Assembly: GCF_000702205.1 (NCBI RefSeq) | Contig: NZ_JNKW01000004.1 | Coordinates: forward strand, 204,275 to 268,274 | DNA: 64,000 nt | Source of the DNA: Lachnospira multipara LB2003 | Lineage (GTDB): Bacteria; Bacillota; Clostridia; Lachnospirales; Lachnospiraceae | Reading direction: 5' to 3' | Shown here: one piece after another, positions 9,385 to 18,800 of the stretch | How the letters are laid out: every line of letters starts with the position of its first letter | Position numbering within the stretch: the first letter of the stretch is position 1 | Program-made: the position numbers and the translations under genes | Notes under the pieces: model-generated | What the model was told of the DNA's origin: nothing | What the model saw: the letters and a program-made list of their open reading frames with translations, nothing else | The model's database searches: none

Positions 9385-9395
9385 TATGATATAAT
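9385..9395 (+). promoter_or_regulatory. Extended -10 promoter of the ABC transporter genes
   Basis: TGATATAAT (9387-9395) is a full extended -10 element (TGN plus TATAAT). The -35 region is weak, as is common for this promoter class. Confidence 0.6.
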
Positions 9396-9448
9396 CTTTT
9401 TAAATTTGATTGTATATAAAAAATTTAACACAATCTAAAGGAGGAATT

Positions 9449-10135
9449 ATGTTACAACTACAAAATGTAAATAAGCGATACTCTCATACTGTCGCAGCTG
9501 ACAACCTTAATCTAAGTCTTGAACCCGGTAATGTCTATGCACTACTTGGTCCTAACGGTAGTGGTAAATCTACTTTTATGAAATTAATCGCAGGACTTGT
9601 TAAAGCTGATTCAGGTTCTATTTATTATAAAGGGAATCCACTTTCATCAAGCGATAAAGCTGATATTGCATATATGCCTACTGAAAGTTTCTTTTACTCA
9701 TATATGACAGCTAGAGATATTAGCAAATACTTTTGTGATTTTTTCCCAGATTTTAATCCTGATAAATTTGCTAAAATGCTAAGTGATATGGACTTACCTG
9801 ATAACTTAAAGGCATATAAGATGTCTACAGGTATGCTTGCTAAATTAAAAATTGCAGTTTCTCTTTCAAGAAGCTCTGGTGTAATGATGCTTGATGAACC
9901 TCTAAACGGTATTGATATCATTGCTCGTGAACGTATGGTAGCAACAATTGCAGCAAATTCAGGAGCTGGTCGTATTATGCTTGTTTCTTCTCACTTAGTT
10001 GATGAACTTGAGCAGGTTTCAACTCATGCTATCTTCATTAAGCATGGTCAAATTATAAACGCAGGACCAATCGCTAGTCTTAGAGAACAAACTGGTCTTA
10101 GTCTTGTAGATCAATACAAGAGAATTTACGCTTAA
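9449..10135 (+). CDS. ABC transporter ATP-binding protein
   Basis: A 228-residue nucleotide-binding subunit. Walker A is LLGPNGSGKST (about 33-43) and Walker B with the catalytic Glu is VMMLDEPLNGID (about 150). The signature LSGGQ is replaced by MSTGM (YKMSTGMLAKLKIAVSLS), a variant typical of YtrB-like importers/exporters. The in-frame TTG at 9410 lacks a ribosome site; ATG 9449 follows AAAGGAGGA. The permease gene starts 12 nt later, so the two form a complete small exporter or resistance unit. No GntR-type regulator, the usual partner of this class, is adjacent. Confidence 0.92.
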   Translation: MLQLQNVNKRYSHTVAADNLNLSLEPGNVYALLGPNGSGKSTFMKLIAGLVKADSGSIYYKGNPLSSSDKADIAYMPTESFFYSYMTARDISKYFCDFFPDFNPDKFAKMLSDMDLPDNLKAYKMSTGMLAKLKIAVSLSRSSGVMMLDEPLNGIDIIARERMVATIAANSGAGRIMLVSSHLVDELEQVSTHAIFIKHGQIINAGPIASLREQTGLSLVDQYKRIYA

Positions 10136-10146
10136 GGAGGATTATC

Positions 10147-10914
10147 ATGTTAAAACTTATTAAATACGAATTTAGAAAAAATATAACACCAGTACTTATA
10201 TTCCTTGGTATTCTTGCTGTTTTTGAAATTTACTTTCTTGTAAGTTACAACAATAGAAACGATGAACATATTGCACTTGCTATCTTAGGACTTATACTTA
10301 CAGCATCTATAGCATATTTTGTTGTACTTGCCCTTGGAATTAGTTCATATAGTAAGGAACTTAAAAACAAGACAATTTATCTTATTTTTATGACACCTAA
10401 TTCAACTATTTCTATTATTCTTTCAAAATTAATACATGTTGCAATTACAGCTTTAATTGTTGCACTTATTTTTGTTGGCATTGGTGTTTGGGATATTCAA
10501 TTATACGCTAATATGCTTACTGAGTCATCTTTTAGCGCCTTTGATGTATTAGATATTGTATTACAGTCATATAACATGAGCCTTTCAAGCTTAATAGCTT
10601 CTCTTATCGGTTTGACTATTTGTTCATTAATTGTATTCCTAACATATGTTGTAATGGGATACTTAAGCATAACTTTATCAGCTACTCTTCTTTCAAATAG
10701 CAAGGGAAAGGGCTTCTTATCTGTAGTATTTTATGTTGTATTATTTGTAATCAACATTTTTGTAATTGATGCTCTTCCAAAAATCGGAGAATATCCTGAA
10801 ACAATAGCTGATTACGTATATCAGCGTTTACCTCAAACAATTTTTGAACTTATTTTTATGGTTATTATGGTTTGGGCAACTGCTTACCTTCTTGATAAAA
10901 AGATAAGCTTATAA
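10147..10914 (+). CDS. ABC transporter permease
   Basis: A 255-residue integral membrane protein with about six hydrophobic segments. The N-terminus MLKLIKYEFRKN is typical of ABC-2 type permeases, in which a short amphipathic helix precedes the first span. It is translated from ATG 10147 after AGGAGG, 12 nt behind its ATPase, and is followed by a strong terminator. The substrate is not indicated by the sequence; relatives move lipids, peptides or antibiotics. Confidence 0.85.
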   Translation: MLKLIKYEFRKNITPVLIFLGILAVFEIYFLVSYNNRNDEHIALAILGLILTASIAYFVVLALGISSYSKELKNKTIYLIFMTPNSTISIILSKLIHVAITALIVALIFVGIGVWDIQLYANMLTESSFSAFDVLDIVLQSYNMSLSSLIASLIGLTICSLIVFLTYVVMGYLSITLSATLLSNSKGKGFLSVVFYVVLFVINIFVIDALPKIGEYPETIADYVYQRLPQTIFELIFMVIMVWATAYLLDKKISL

Positions 10915-10932
10915 TTAAACATTATTTTAAAG

Positions 10933-10962
10933 GGGCATGTAGTAAATACTTACTACATGCCC
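10933..10962. terminator. Bidirectional terminator, ABC genes and pectinesterase gene
   Basis: A 13-bp GC-containing stem GGGCATGTAGTAA (10933-10945) pairs with 10950-10962 across a 4-nt loop, between convergent genes. Confidence 0.85.
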
Positions 10963-10993
10963 TCTTATTATCTAATAAATTAATTATTTATTA

Positions 10994-13900
10994 TTATTCT
11001 TCTTCTTTCTTTCTAGAAGTTACTGTCATTGCTGCTAATGAAATTGTTGCTGCCATTGCACAAGCTCCAAGTACGAATCCCTTGTTATCTCCTGTGCTTG
11101 TTGTGTCAGCTGCAACTTCCTGTGTAGTTTTTTCTGCGCTTTCAACTGCCTTAGCTTCATTTGAAACCTTAGCTGTATCAGCTGCAACTTCACCTTCATC
11201 TGCTGCCTTTGCCTCTTCCTTTGCCTCTTCCTTTGGTTCTTCCTTTGGCTCTTCCTTTGCCTCTTCATTAGTATTAGGCTTTGTAGCTATCTCTTCCTCT
11301 GCAACAACTACATTAAATGTTGCCTTTCCATCACTAGAAAGAATTACTATTTCATGTTTACCACCTGCAAGTGTCTTAGTATAATCACCAGTTAATTCAA
11401 CTACTGTTGAACCTTCATAAGCATTATAATTAGCCTTATCAAGCTCTACTCCATCTACGTAAACACCTTCAAACTTACTAAAGTCTGCTGCTGATCTTAG
11501 TTTTATTACATCACCAGCCTTAACTGTAGCGCCATCACCTTCTAGGCTTTCATAAACAATGTCTTCTACTGCCTTTCCTGTTAGTTTACCTGCTGCCATT
11601 AATTCATTAATCCATTCACTACCAACAAAGTTTTCCATTGTTATTTCTGTGCCATCACTTAACTTGTTGTCTGTAAGTAATACGCTCCAGTCTACTCTCT
11701 TGTCTGTATTTACTGCATTTCCATTAGGGTCTACTGAATTATATTCATAACTTAATTTTGACTTACCTCCAAGTGATGAGTTCCAACCTTCATCTGCAAT
11801 GAGAAGTCTTTCTTCTCCATCATAGAAATTAGTTGTATCAATCTTAGTATTATAGAATACTACTTCAGCTGTATTAGCTTGCCATGGTCTACCAAAGTAA
11901 CCTTGCTTTGATTCCTTAGCTGATGCTGTATCAACACCTGGCTTTGTAGATGTTACTCTACACTCATACATTAAGTATCCTCTGCCCTGTGTCTGCTGTG
12001 CAGCTGTAATATAGAATGTATCATTAGCATCTTCACTTGTATTAGCTACTAAATCACACTGATTAAACACAGCTTCCATACCACCAAAGATGTAATCTGT
12101 TCCACCATAGATTGAACACTTATCAAATACTACTGTTGAATTAACTCCACCATATAAAGTATCCTGTCTACTTACAAACTTACAGTTACCAAAATATGAA
12201 TGTGCTACATTACTTCCAATTGAAAGTGCTGCAGCTCTTTCAACATATGCCTTATTTTGAACTGCTGTTGATCCAGCCTCGTAGTCATTTCTTGCACCCT
12301 TATTCTCGCCCTTAGCGCCACTTAAAGCAACTATTGTATCCTTTGTTGCAAGTTCTGACTGATACTGGTTAAATGAGTTTTCAAAAATAATACCTTCAGC
12401 GCTAAATCCATTAGCATATACAACTACTGTTGCATTCCAGTAACTACCATTTGTTGTACCAGAACCTGGGTTTTCAAATGAATAGTAACCATTGTATGTA
12501 TTTACATCTAATAAATCTGCATTAAACTTACAATCCTTGCCCATGCTGTAATATGCATAGCCATGACCATAGTATGATGTGATTCTTACTGCGTTATCAT
12601 CTGCTGTAACACCGCTATCTTTAAGGTCAATACTTGCATTTTCCTTAGCTGCATTAGCAAGAGTTACATTATCCATATCAATAACTAGCATTTCTTCATA
12701 TGTACCTGGATCAATTTCAATTGTTACATTCTGCTCGCTAGTTCTTGACATTGTTCTTACTGCAGAAAGTGCATCATTAATTGTCTGATATTCTTTGTCC
12801 TTACCTACTGTAAGTGTATCCTTATACTCTGTAGGTGTAACTACCTTAATATCTGTAAAATATGTCTGTCCACCGTTTGATGTAATATCTAATACACCAT
12901 CTTCACTTGCTACTACGCTCTGTGTTTCAATTAAAGAAGTGCTTCCTGATTTTGCAGCTATATTTAAATCACCTGCTACAAAATATGAGCTATAGCAGTA
13001 TGAAAGTGTTACTATATCGCCCTTCTTTACTGGAACCTTAATGCTACCTGCTAGTTTATTTCCCTGTGCATCTGTAGATTCGTTAAGAAGTAAATATGTC
13101 TTATTCTCAAGAGCATTTACTGTTTCAAGACCATAGTAATAATCCTTATCATTTACTTTTTCTATGCCATTTCCACTATATGCCTTATTATAAAGTCCAA
13201 AATTCCAATCCTTAACTTCATAGAATTTTACTTCTACTTTGTTACCTGTCTTGTTATCTGTATTATCATATGAACCAAGCTTTAAATCATATGTTGGAGC
13301 CTGTTCATATGGAAGGTTTCCAAGACCTGAAACCTTAATACTATACTGTCCTTCTCTTAAAGAAATCTTATCTGTATAGTTAAATGTGTATGTGTAGCTT
13401 GAGCCATCTTCGTAAGTTTCATTAATATTTGTTAATGTAAATACTGCATTCTTAGCATCTTCACTTGATACGCCTGAAAGTGTAATTTCTGCATCGTATG
13501 TTGCTTTCTTACTGAATGTTATATTTTTTGTAGCATCTCCATTTGTTGAGATTTCTGTTGTTACTAATGTATAGTCATTAGCATCTGATGCTACTACACT
13601 ATATGTAACTCCTGCTTCAACCTTTAATGTAAATGATAAATCATTATTTACAACTAATTCAGGTACATAAATCTTATCTGCAACAAATGATAACTTAAGT
13701 TTTGCAGCCGCATCTGCACTAATTCCTTCTAAGTTACCTGTAATTGTTACAAGCTCTACTGGGTTAACTACTACATTAAATGTCTTATCAACCTCTCCTC
13801 TAGCTACTGATATAGTATTTTCTGATGCTACTACATATCCATTAGCATCTACAAGGGTTACATCGTAGTCGTAGTTTTCATATAAATATGTCTCATATGT

Positions 13901-15532
13901 TCCATCTGCTGCAACTGCAACTACTGTCTTTCCATGTGTCTGTCTATTAGTAAAGCAAAGGCTATATCCTGATGGAGCTTTTGTGCCAAGTCCATTAGGA
14001 TCAGCATATGTGCTTTCACCAGTTACCTTTACAGGTACAATATGCTCTCTTGTAGCTCGTGTAATTACTAACTTTTCGTTAGTACAATATAACTTATACT
14101 TACCAGATTCTGGAGCGTAGAATGTTGCTTCTTCTACCTGATTTTTTCCTGAATAATTAAATTCCTGAATTTCACCACTTGGTGAAACAAAGTAATAAAG
14201 TGCTGCATTAGAATTAGATCCTAACATTAGCTTTAATACATCATTTTCAACTAAGTTAAAATTCATATAAACTGAATCTGTAGAAGAATTGTTAGAATAA
14301 ACCATACCTGTGTATTTATTACCGTTGGCATCTGTCTTCTCCTTAGAATCATATCTAGATACAGCTTCGTTTGTTGTTCTTACTCTATTATTAGTCTTGC
14401 CACCTGCACAAAAATAAATAAATTCTTTGCCTTCTGCGTCATTAATTGTAAAATCGCCAATATTTACACCTGTTGTTCCAGCCTCAACGCCTGAACCATA
14501 GAATGAATTGTATAAATCAACTGTTAATAAGTTATTGTAAATATTGCTATCTAGCATTTCGGCACCAAAATCAACCACATCGATTTTGCCATTACCTGCC
14601 TGTGTAGGAGCACTTGATCTAGCCTGTGTCAATGATATCTCCCTTATATATGTACTTGAAGTTACATTTAAATCAATTGACTCTGTTTCCATGTCTGTTG
14701 TTCCATTAATTGTATAAGTAACCCAGCCATTTGATCCTTCTACAGAAAGTGCGTTTCCATCAACTTCAAATGAACCTCCACCATATGCTAACACATCTAA
14801 TGTGTAATTAGAATATGCATCTACAGGAATTGTTATCTTAGTTCTTGCATTAGCCTGTGCATCAGAAGCTCTAGCTGCTAACTTACCATTTGTAGCATCA
14901 ATTGTTAAGCCTTCAAATGTACCTGTACCATTATTAGCTCCCTGAAGTGCTAATGAATATGCACTAGTATAATTAGTGTTAGACTGATCAAAATTCCATG
15001 TTGTTGTTGTAGGAACATATGGATTAGGTGTTACTGTAATTTCGTGAATCCAAGTTCCACCTTCAGCCACACTAAATGTAACCTCTCCTGCTTCACCTGT
15101 ATATTCATATGTAAGTAAATCACCTTCGTTAGCTAAACGTGCATTCTGTCCCTGTTCTCCATTCATGTAAAGTACTGGCTCTCCGCTATAATAAATACAT
15201 GTCTGGACATTAATTGTACAAGGTCCTGCTACCTTTACAGTAATTTCTGCGCCCTTTCCCATAGTTAAACCATGTGCGCCATTATTAGCTGTATTTTTTA
15301 CAAATGTTACTAAACCTAGACTTGTTCCTGGAGTATGTTTGTAATCGCTTCCATCTAATCCAGCAAAAGTCATTACATATGTCTCTCCCTTTACAGCTTT
15401 CGTTTCTGTAAGTCCATTAGTTAGCTCTGCTGCTTTTACTTCAACTAAGCTTCCTGTAAATGGAATTGAAGCGACAAATAAAATTAGTGCTAATACACTT
15501 GTAAGCACTCTTTTTAAATCCCTTAACTTCAT
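10994..15532 (-). CDS. Secreted, membrane-tailed pectin methylesterase (CE8)
   Basis: Removes methyl esters from homogalacturonan outside the cell. The 1512-residue protein has a signal peptide (1-~34), two β-rich carbohydrate-binding-like regions (~40-320), Ig-like middle domains, and a CE8 catalytic β-helix at ~905-1300. The CE8 motifs are complete: RQDTLYGG (~1120), GTDYIFGG with the nucleophile Asp (~1144) and GRPWQ (~1214). A C-terminal ~88-residue module (encoded by about 11300-11560) closely resembles that of the neighbouring pectate lyase. It is followed by a Glu/Lys-rich linker and STGDN plus a hydrophobic span and RKKEEE, a degenerate surface-anchor tail. ATG 15532 follows GGGAGG. 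It is not cotranscribed with the lyase, since a terminator lies between. Confidence 0.93.
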   Translation of the reverse strand: MKLRDLKRVLTSVLALILFVASIPFTGSLVEVKAAELTNGLTETKAVKGETYVMTFAGLDGSDYKHTPGTSLGLVTFVKNTANNGAHGLTMGKGAEITVKVAGPCTINVQTCIYYSGEPVLYMNGEQGQNARLANEGDLLTYEYTGEAGEVTFSVAEGGTWIHEITVTPNPYVPTTTTWNFDQSNTNYTSAYSLALQGANNGTGTFEGLTIDATNGKLAARASDAQANARTKITIPVDAYSNYTLDVLAYGGGSFEVDGNALSVEGSNGWVTYTINGTTDMETESIDLNVTSSTYIREISLTQARSSAPTQAGNGKIDVVDFGAEMLDSNIYNNLLTVDLYNSFYGSGVEAGTTGVNIGDFTINDAEGKEFIYFCAGGKTNNRVRTTNEAVSRYDSKEKTDANGNKYTGMVYSNNSSTDSVYMNFNLVENDVLKLMLGSNSNAALYYFVSPSGEIQEFNYSGKNQVEEATFYAPESGKYKLYCTNEKLVITRATREHIVPVKVTGESTYADPNGLGTKAPSGYSLCFTNRQTHGKTVVAVAADGTYETYLYENYDYDVTLVDANGYVVASENTISVARGEVDKTFNVVVNPVELVTITGNLEGISADAAAKLKLSFVADKIYVPELVVNNDLSFTLKVEAGVTYSVVASDANDYTLVTTEISTNGDATKNITFSKKATYDAEITLSGVSSEDAKNAVFTLTNINETYEDGSSYTYTFNYTDKISLREGQYSIKVSGLGNLPYEQAPTYDLKLGSYDNTDNKTGNKVEVKFYEVKDWNFGLYNKAYSGNGIEKVNDKDYYYGLETVNALENKTYLLLNESTDAQGNKLAGSIKVPVKKGDIVTLSYCYSSYFVAGDLNIAAKSGSTSLIETQSVVASEDGVLDITSNGGQTYFTDIKVVTPTEYKDTLTVGKDKEYQTINDALSAVRTMSRTSEQNVTIEIDPGTYEEMLVIDMDNVTLANAAKENASIDLKDSGVTADDNAVRITSYYGHGYAYYSMGKDCKFNADLLDVNTYNGYYSFENPGSGTTNGSYWNATVVVYANGFSAEGIIFENSFNQYQSELATKDTIVALSGAKGENKGARNDYEAGSTAVQNKAYVERAAALSIGSNVAHSYFGNCKFVSRQDTLYGGVNSTVVFDKCSIYGGTDYIFGGMEAVFNQCDLVANTSEDANDTFYITAAQQTQGRGYLMYECRVTSTKPGVDTASAKESKQGYFGRPWQANTAEVVFYNTKIDTTNFYDGEERLLIADEGWNSSLGGKSKLSYEYNSVDPNGNAVNTDKRVDWSVLLTDNKLSDGTEITMENFVGSEWINELMAAGKLTGKAVEDIVYESLEGDGATVKAGDVIKLRSAADFSKFEGVYVDGVELDKANYNAYEGSTVVELTGDYTKTLAGGKHEIVILSSDGKATFNVVVAEEEIATKPNTNEEAKEEPKEEPKEEAKEEAKAADEGEVAADTAKVSNEAKAVESAEKTTQEVAADTTSTGDNKGFVLGACAMAATISLAAMTVTSRKKEEE

Positions 15533-15651
15533 ATAGTACCTCCCTTTACCTATTTTGCTTTTTGATATAAAAATGAATTTGCGGTTTCATTTTTATAATC
15601 TAAGGCTTTTCTTGCCACTACCCCTGTTGTCTTTTTTTAAGCCTTATTTAT
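15533..15651 (-). promoter_or_regulatory. Upstream region of the pectinesterase gene with leader hairpins
   Basis: No clear consensus promoter was found. A perfect 11-bp hairpin (15567-15577 with 15586-15596) sits about 35 nt ahead of the start codon. Another pairing joins TAAGGCTT and AAGCCTTA (about 15600-15648). These may form leader structures or part of a regulatory region. Confidence 0.4.
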
Positions 15652-15690
15652 AAAAAAGACCCCTTATCATATAATAAAGGGTCTTTTCTT
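15651..15690. terminator. Terminator downstream of the pectate lyase gene
   Basis: AAAAGACCC and GGGTCTTTT arms with inner TTAT/ATAA pairing flank a short loop. A run of six A on the plus strand gives the U-tract on the minus transcript. It separates the lyase and esterase transcription units. Confidence 0.85.
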
Positions 15691-15811
15691 TCAGTTTAGT
15701 AAAACGCGCCTACTTTATGTTTTACTTTTACTCGAACCTTATGCATTTAAGTGCGCTTCGCGCTAGCATGAGGCTACATTACAATTACTTTGTAATTGCA
15801 ACATTTATCTA

Positions 15812-18800
15812 CTATGCATTTTTCTTTTTTCTTGTAAATAACACTGCAACACCTGCAACTAACATCATTGCAGCATATACAACTAACATCATATTGTCAC
15901 CTGTCTTAGCATTGTCCTTTGCTTGTTCGAAAGTGCTTGTTGATGTATTTGTTGCTGTGTTTGCATTGGCTACATTAGCTACATCTGCAGCTACTTCTTC
16001 TTTATTATCTGCACTTGCTACTGTAATTGTTGCCTTTGCTTCTCCATCAGTAGAAACTATTACAACTTCATGTGTACCATCTGCTAAAGTTGATGAATAC
16101 TCTGGTGTAAATGTTACTACTGTTGAACCTTCTGTTACTGTGTAGTTAGCTGGATCTACTTCGTTACCATCAACTAAAACCTTAACAAACTTATTAAAGT
16201 CTGCTGCTGATCTTACTACAAATGAATTTCCCTTAACTACTGTCTGTCCATCTCCGTTAAGAACCTCGTAAACTATACCCTTATCTTCCTCTTTATTGTC
16301 CTTTGTAAGACCTGTTGTTACATCACCTGTAACCTCAATTGTCTTTGAAGCAGTTAATGTGCTTGCATTTAATGTAGCACCTGTATTAGCTGCTGCCTTA
16401 TCAGTTAATACTAATAAACCATTCATGTTAATAGTACCATCAGCATTACGTGTCACTGGTAATTCCTTATATACATGTGTTTGATAGTTCATCTTAGTAT
16501 CTACTGATTCAAACCAATCTGCACTAACTTCCTTAGATGCATCCTTTGATTCACCATCTGTTGTTAACCAGAAGTAGTTAGTTGCCTGATAAACCTTTGA
16601 TGTATCCTGTGTTCCCTTTAACTTGAAGTTTTCACCATTATCTGTATTTTCTGTTCTAAATGATAAAATACCAGTTGCACTAAAGTCTGTATTTGCAGCT
16701 GTATTAGTATAAAGAGCTACGTTATTAGCTTCATTGTTAAATGATGTTGAATCACTTATCTGAATATCTGGGCAAGAGTTAGAGTCAATACCCTTTGACT
16801 TATTATCAAATGCTACGCAGTTAATAAGTTTGTGATAACCTGTCATTGAGTCACCACCCATCTTAAATCCGTTACCATTACCAGCATTTGTTCCATCTGA
16901 AAGGTAACCATTTGCGTATGCTACTGAGTTTTTAATTGTTACAACACCAATTGCACCTGACTGAACCTTAGCAAATAAATCCCAACCATCATCGGCATTG
17001 TTATGTGCGATACAACCGTCAAATACGTTTCCATCTCCACATGTTAACTTAGCTGCAAAACCATCTGCATCTTCATAACCATGATCTGCATTATCATATG
17101 ATGTACAATTTAAAATATAGTTATATGATGGCCATGTTGACTTATCTGCATCTGCTGCTGAAAGTCTTGAAATCTGAAGACCTGTATTACCGTTTTTATA
17201 GCATTCTACATTATCAACTGTATTGTGGCTACCACTTAAATGAATACCATCCTTACCATCTGCTGACTTTGTAACATCAATACCCTTGATATACCAGTAG
17301 TCACCTGCAATTTCCATAGCATGTCCACTTGCATTCTCACCACTAATTACTGGTCTTGTTGTTGCATTTTCATCAGCTACTAATGTGATTTCCTTCTCAC
17401 TTGTTCCATTAGTTCCTCTAGGAATTGTTAATGTATGGTTATAACTATATGTACCTTCTTTAACAACTATTGTCTGACCTGGCTGAGCAAACTTAATTGC
17501 TGTCTGTAAATCAGCTGGATCTTCGTTAGTACCTACGCCATTAGCATTAGGTGCTACATAAATAATATCTCCTGTATAAGCCTGATACTTAACTGTCTGG
17601 CTAAGAGTCTTTTCGTCATAAGAACTCATTACCTTAAACTCACCTGGCTTATAACCATCTGTTGGATCATACTTAACCTGGAATGTGTTATCTCCTAAGT
17701 TAAGAACTGTATTAACTACAACCTGCTTACCATCCTTAACATCTACATTTGCAATTTCTACACCGTTCTGGTAAACAACTGCCTTACCATCAGCGTTAGC
17801 ATTAAACTTTAATTCGTAATTTGCTGCATTTGATGAATCTGCTGAATCAATTGTTGCTACTGTTTCAATTGTTTCAACAGGCTGCTCTTCTGCTGGTGCA
17901 TCACTTGCCTTGTCAATTACATTAAGTGTTACATCTGAGAATGTTGCCTGAGCAAATCTTGATACGAAGAATCCTACATAAACTGAATCTGAATCAATCT
18001 GTGAAAGAGCTTCTGTATCATAGTACTTCTTTGTTACTGAATATGAACCATCTACTGATTCGTAAGTTACAAAATAACCTGTGTTATTCTTCTGAATTGT
18101 TAAATACATTTCTGTAATATTCTGTTCAGAAGTTACACTATTAACATTATTTCCGATTACATTACCTGAGCTAGCATATCTTTGCTCTAATGGATATGAA
18201 CTTGTCTTAAAATTAGCAATAATAACAGCTGTATTGTTTGCTTCAAATTCACTTAAATTTTCCTTTGTTAAGCCTGTCTTTTCCTGTGAAGCAATACCAA
18301 TTTTTTGTGTTACCTTTGTTGCTGTTGTATCTGTTGTTACTTTCCCTTCTGCATCTGCATAGTATTCTGACTTAGATACAACTGCCATATATGAATTGTT
18401 CCATCCAGAACCACCAAGCTGATCTGCTGCCATAAGGCCGAAACCTTCCTGTCCATTTGAAAGATACCACTGATCAACATTTACCTTAGCTCTTAATGTA
18501 AAGTTCTTATCTGTAGGTACTGATGTGTAATAGAATGAAAGTCCATCAAATGATGCAGGAACTAACTTACCGTTGTTACCTGAACCTGTAAGCTTTCCAT
18601 TTGTTAACTTACCAGCTGTTAACTGTACCTTACCATCTTTATTAATATCTCCAACCTTTGTAAAGTTGCTTTCGTTAGCACCATTACCATAAGTAATTGT
18701 ACCCCAAACTGTCTGAGCTTCCTTAGTTGCCTCTAGCTCATCGCTTACTGTACCATTTGTTGTTGTGGCTGGTAAACGTCTTACTGCCTGCACCTTAAAT

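Noticed and set aside
11035..11268. Arg/Lys-rich 77-codon frame overlapping the pectinesterase tail
   Set aside because: It is a frame-shifted reading of the Glu/Lys linker repeat in the same strand; no start signal.
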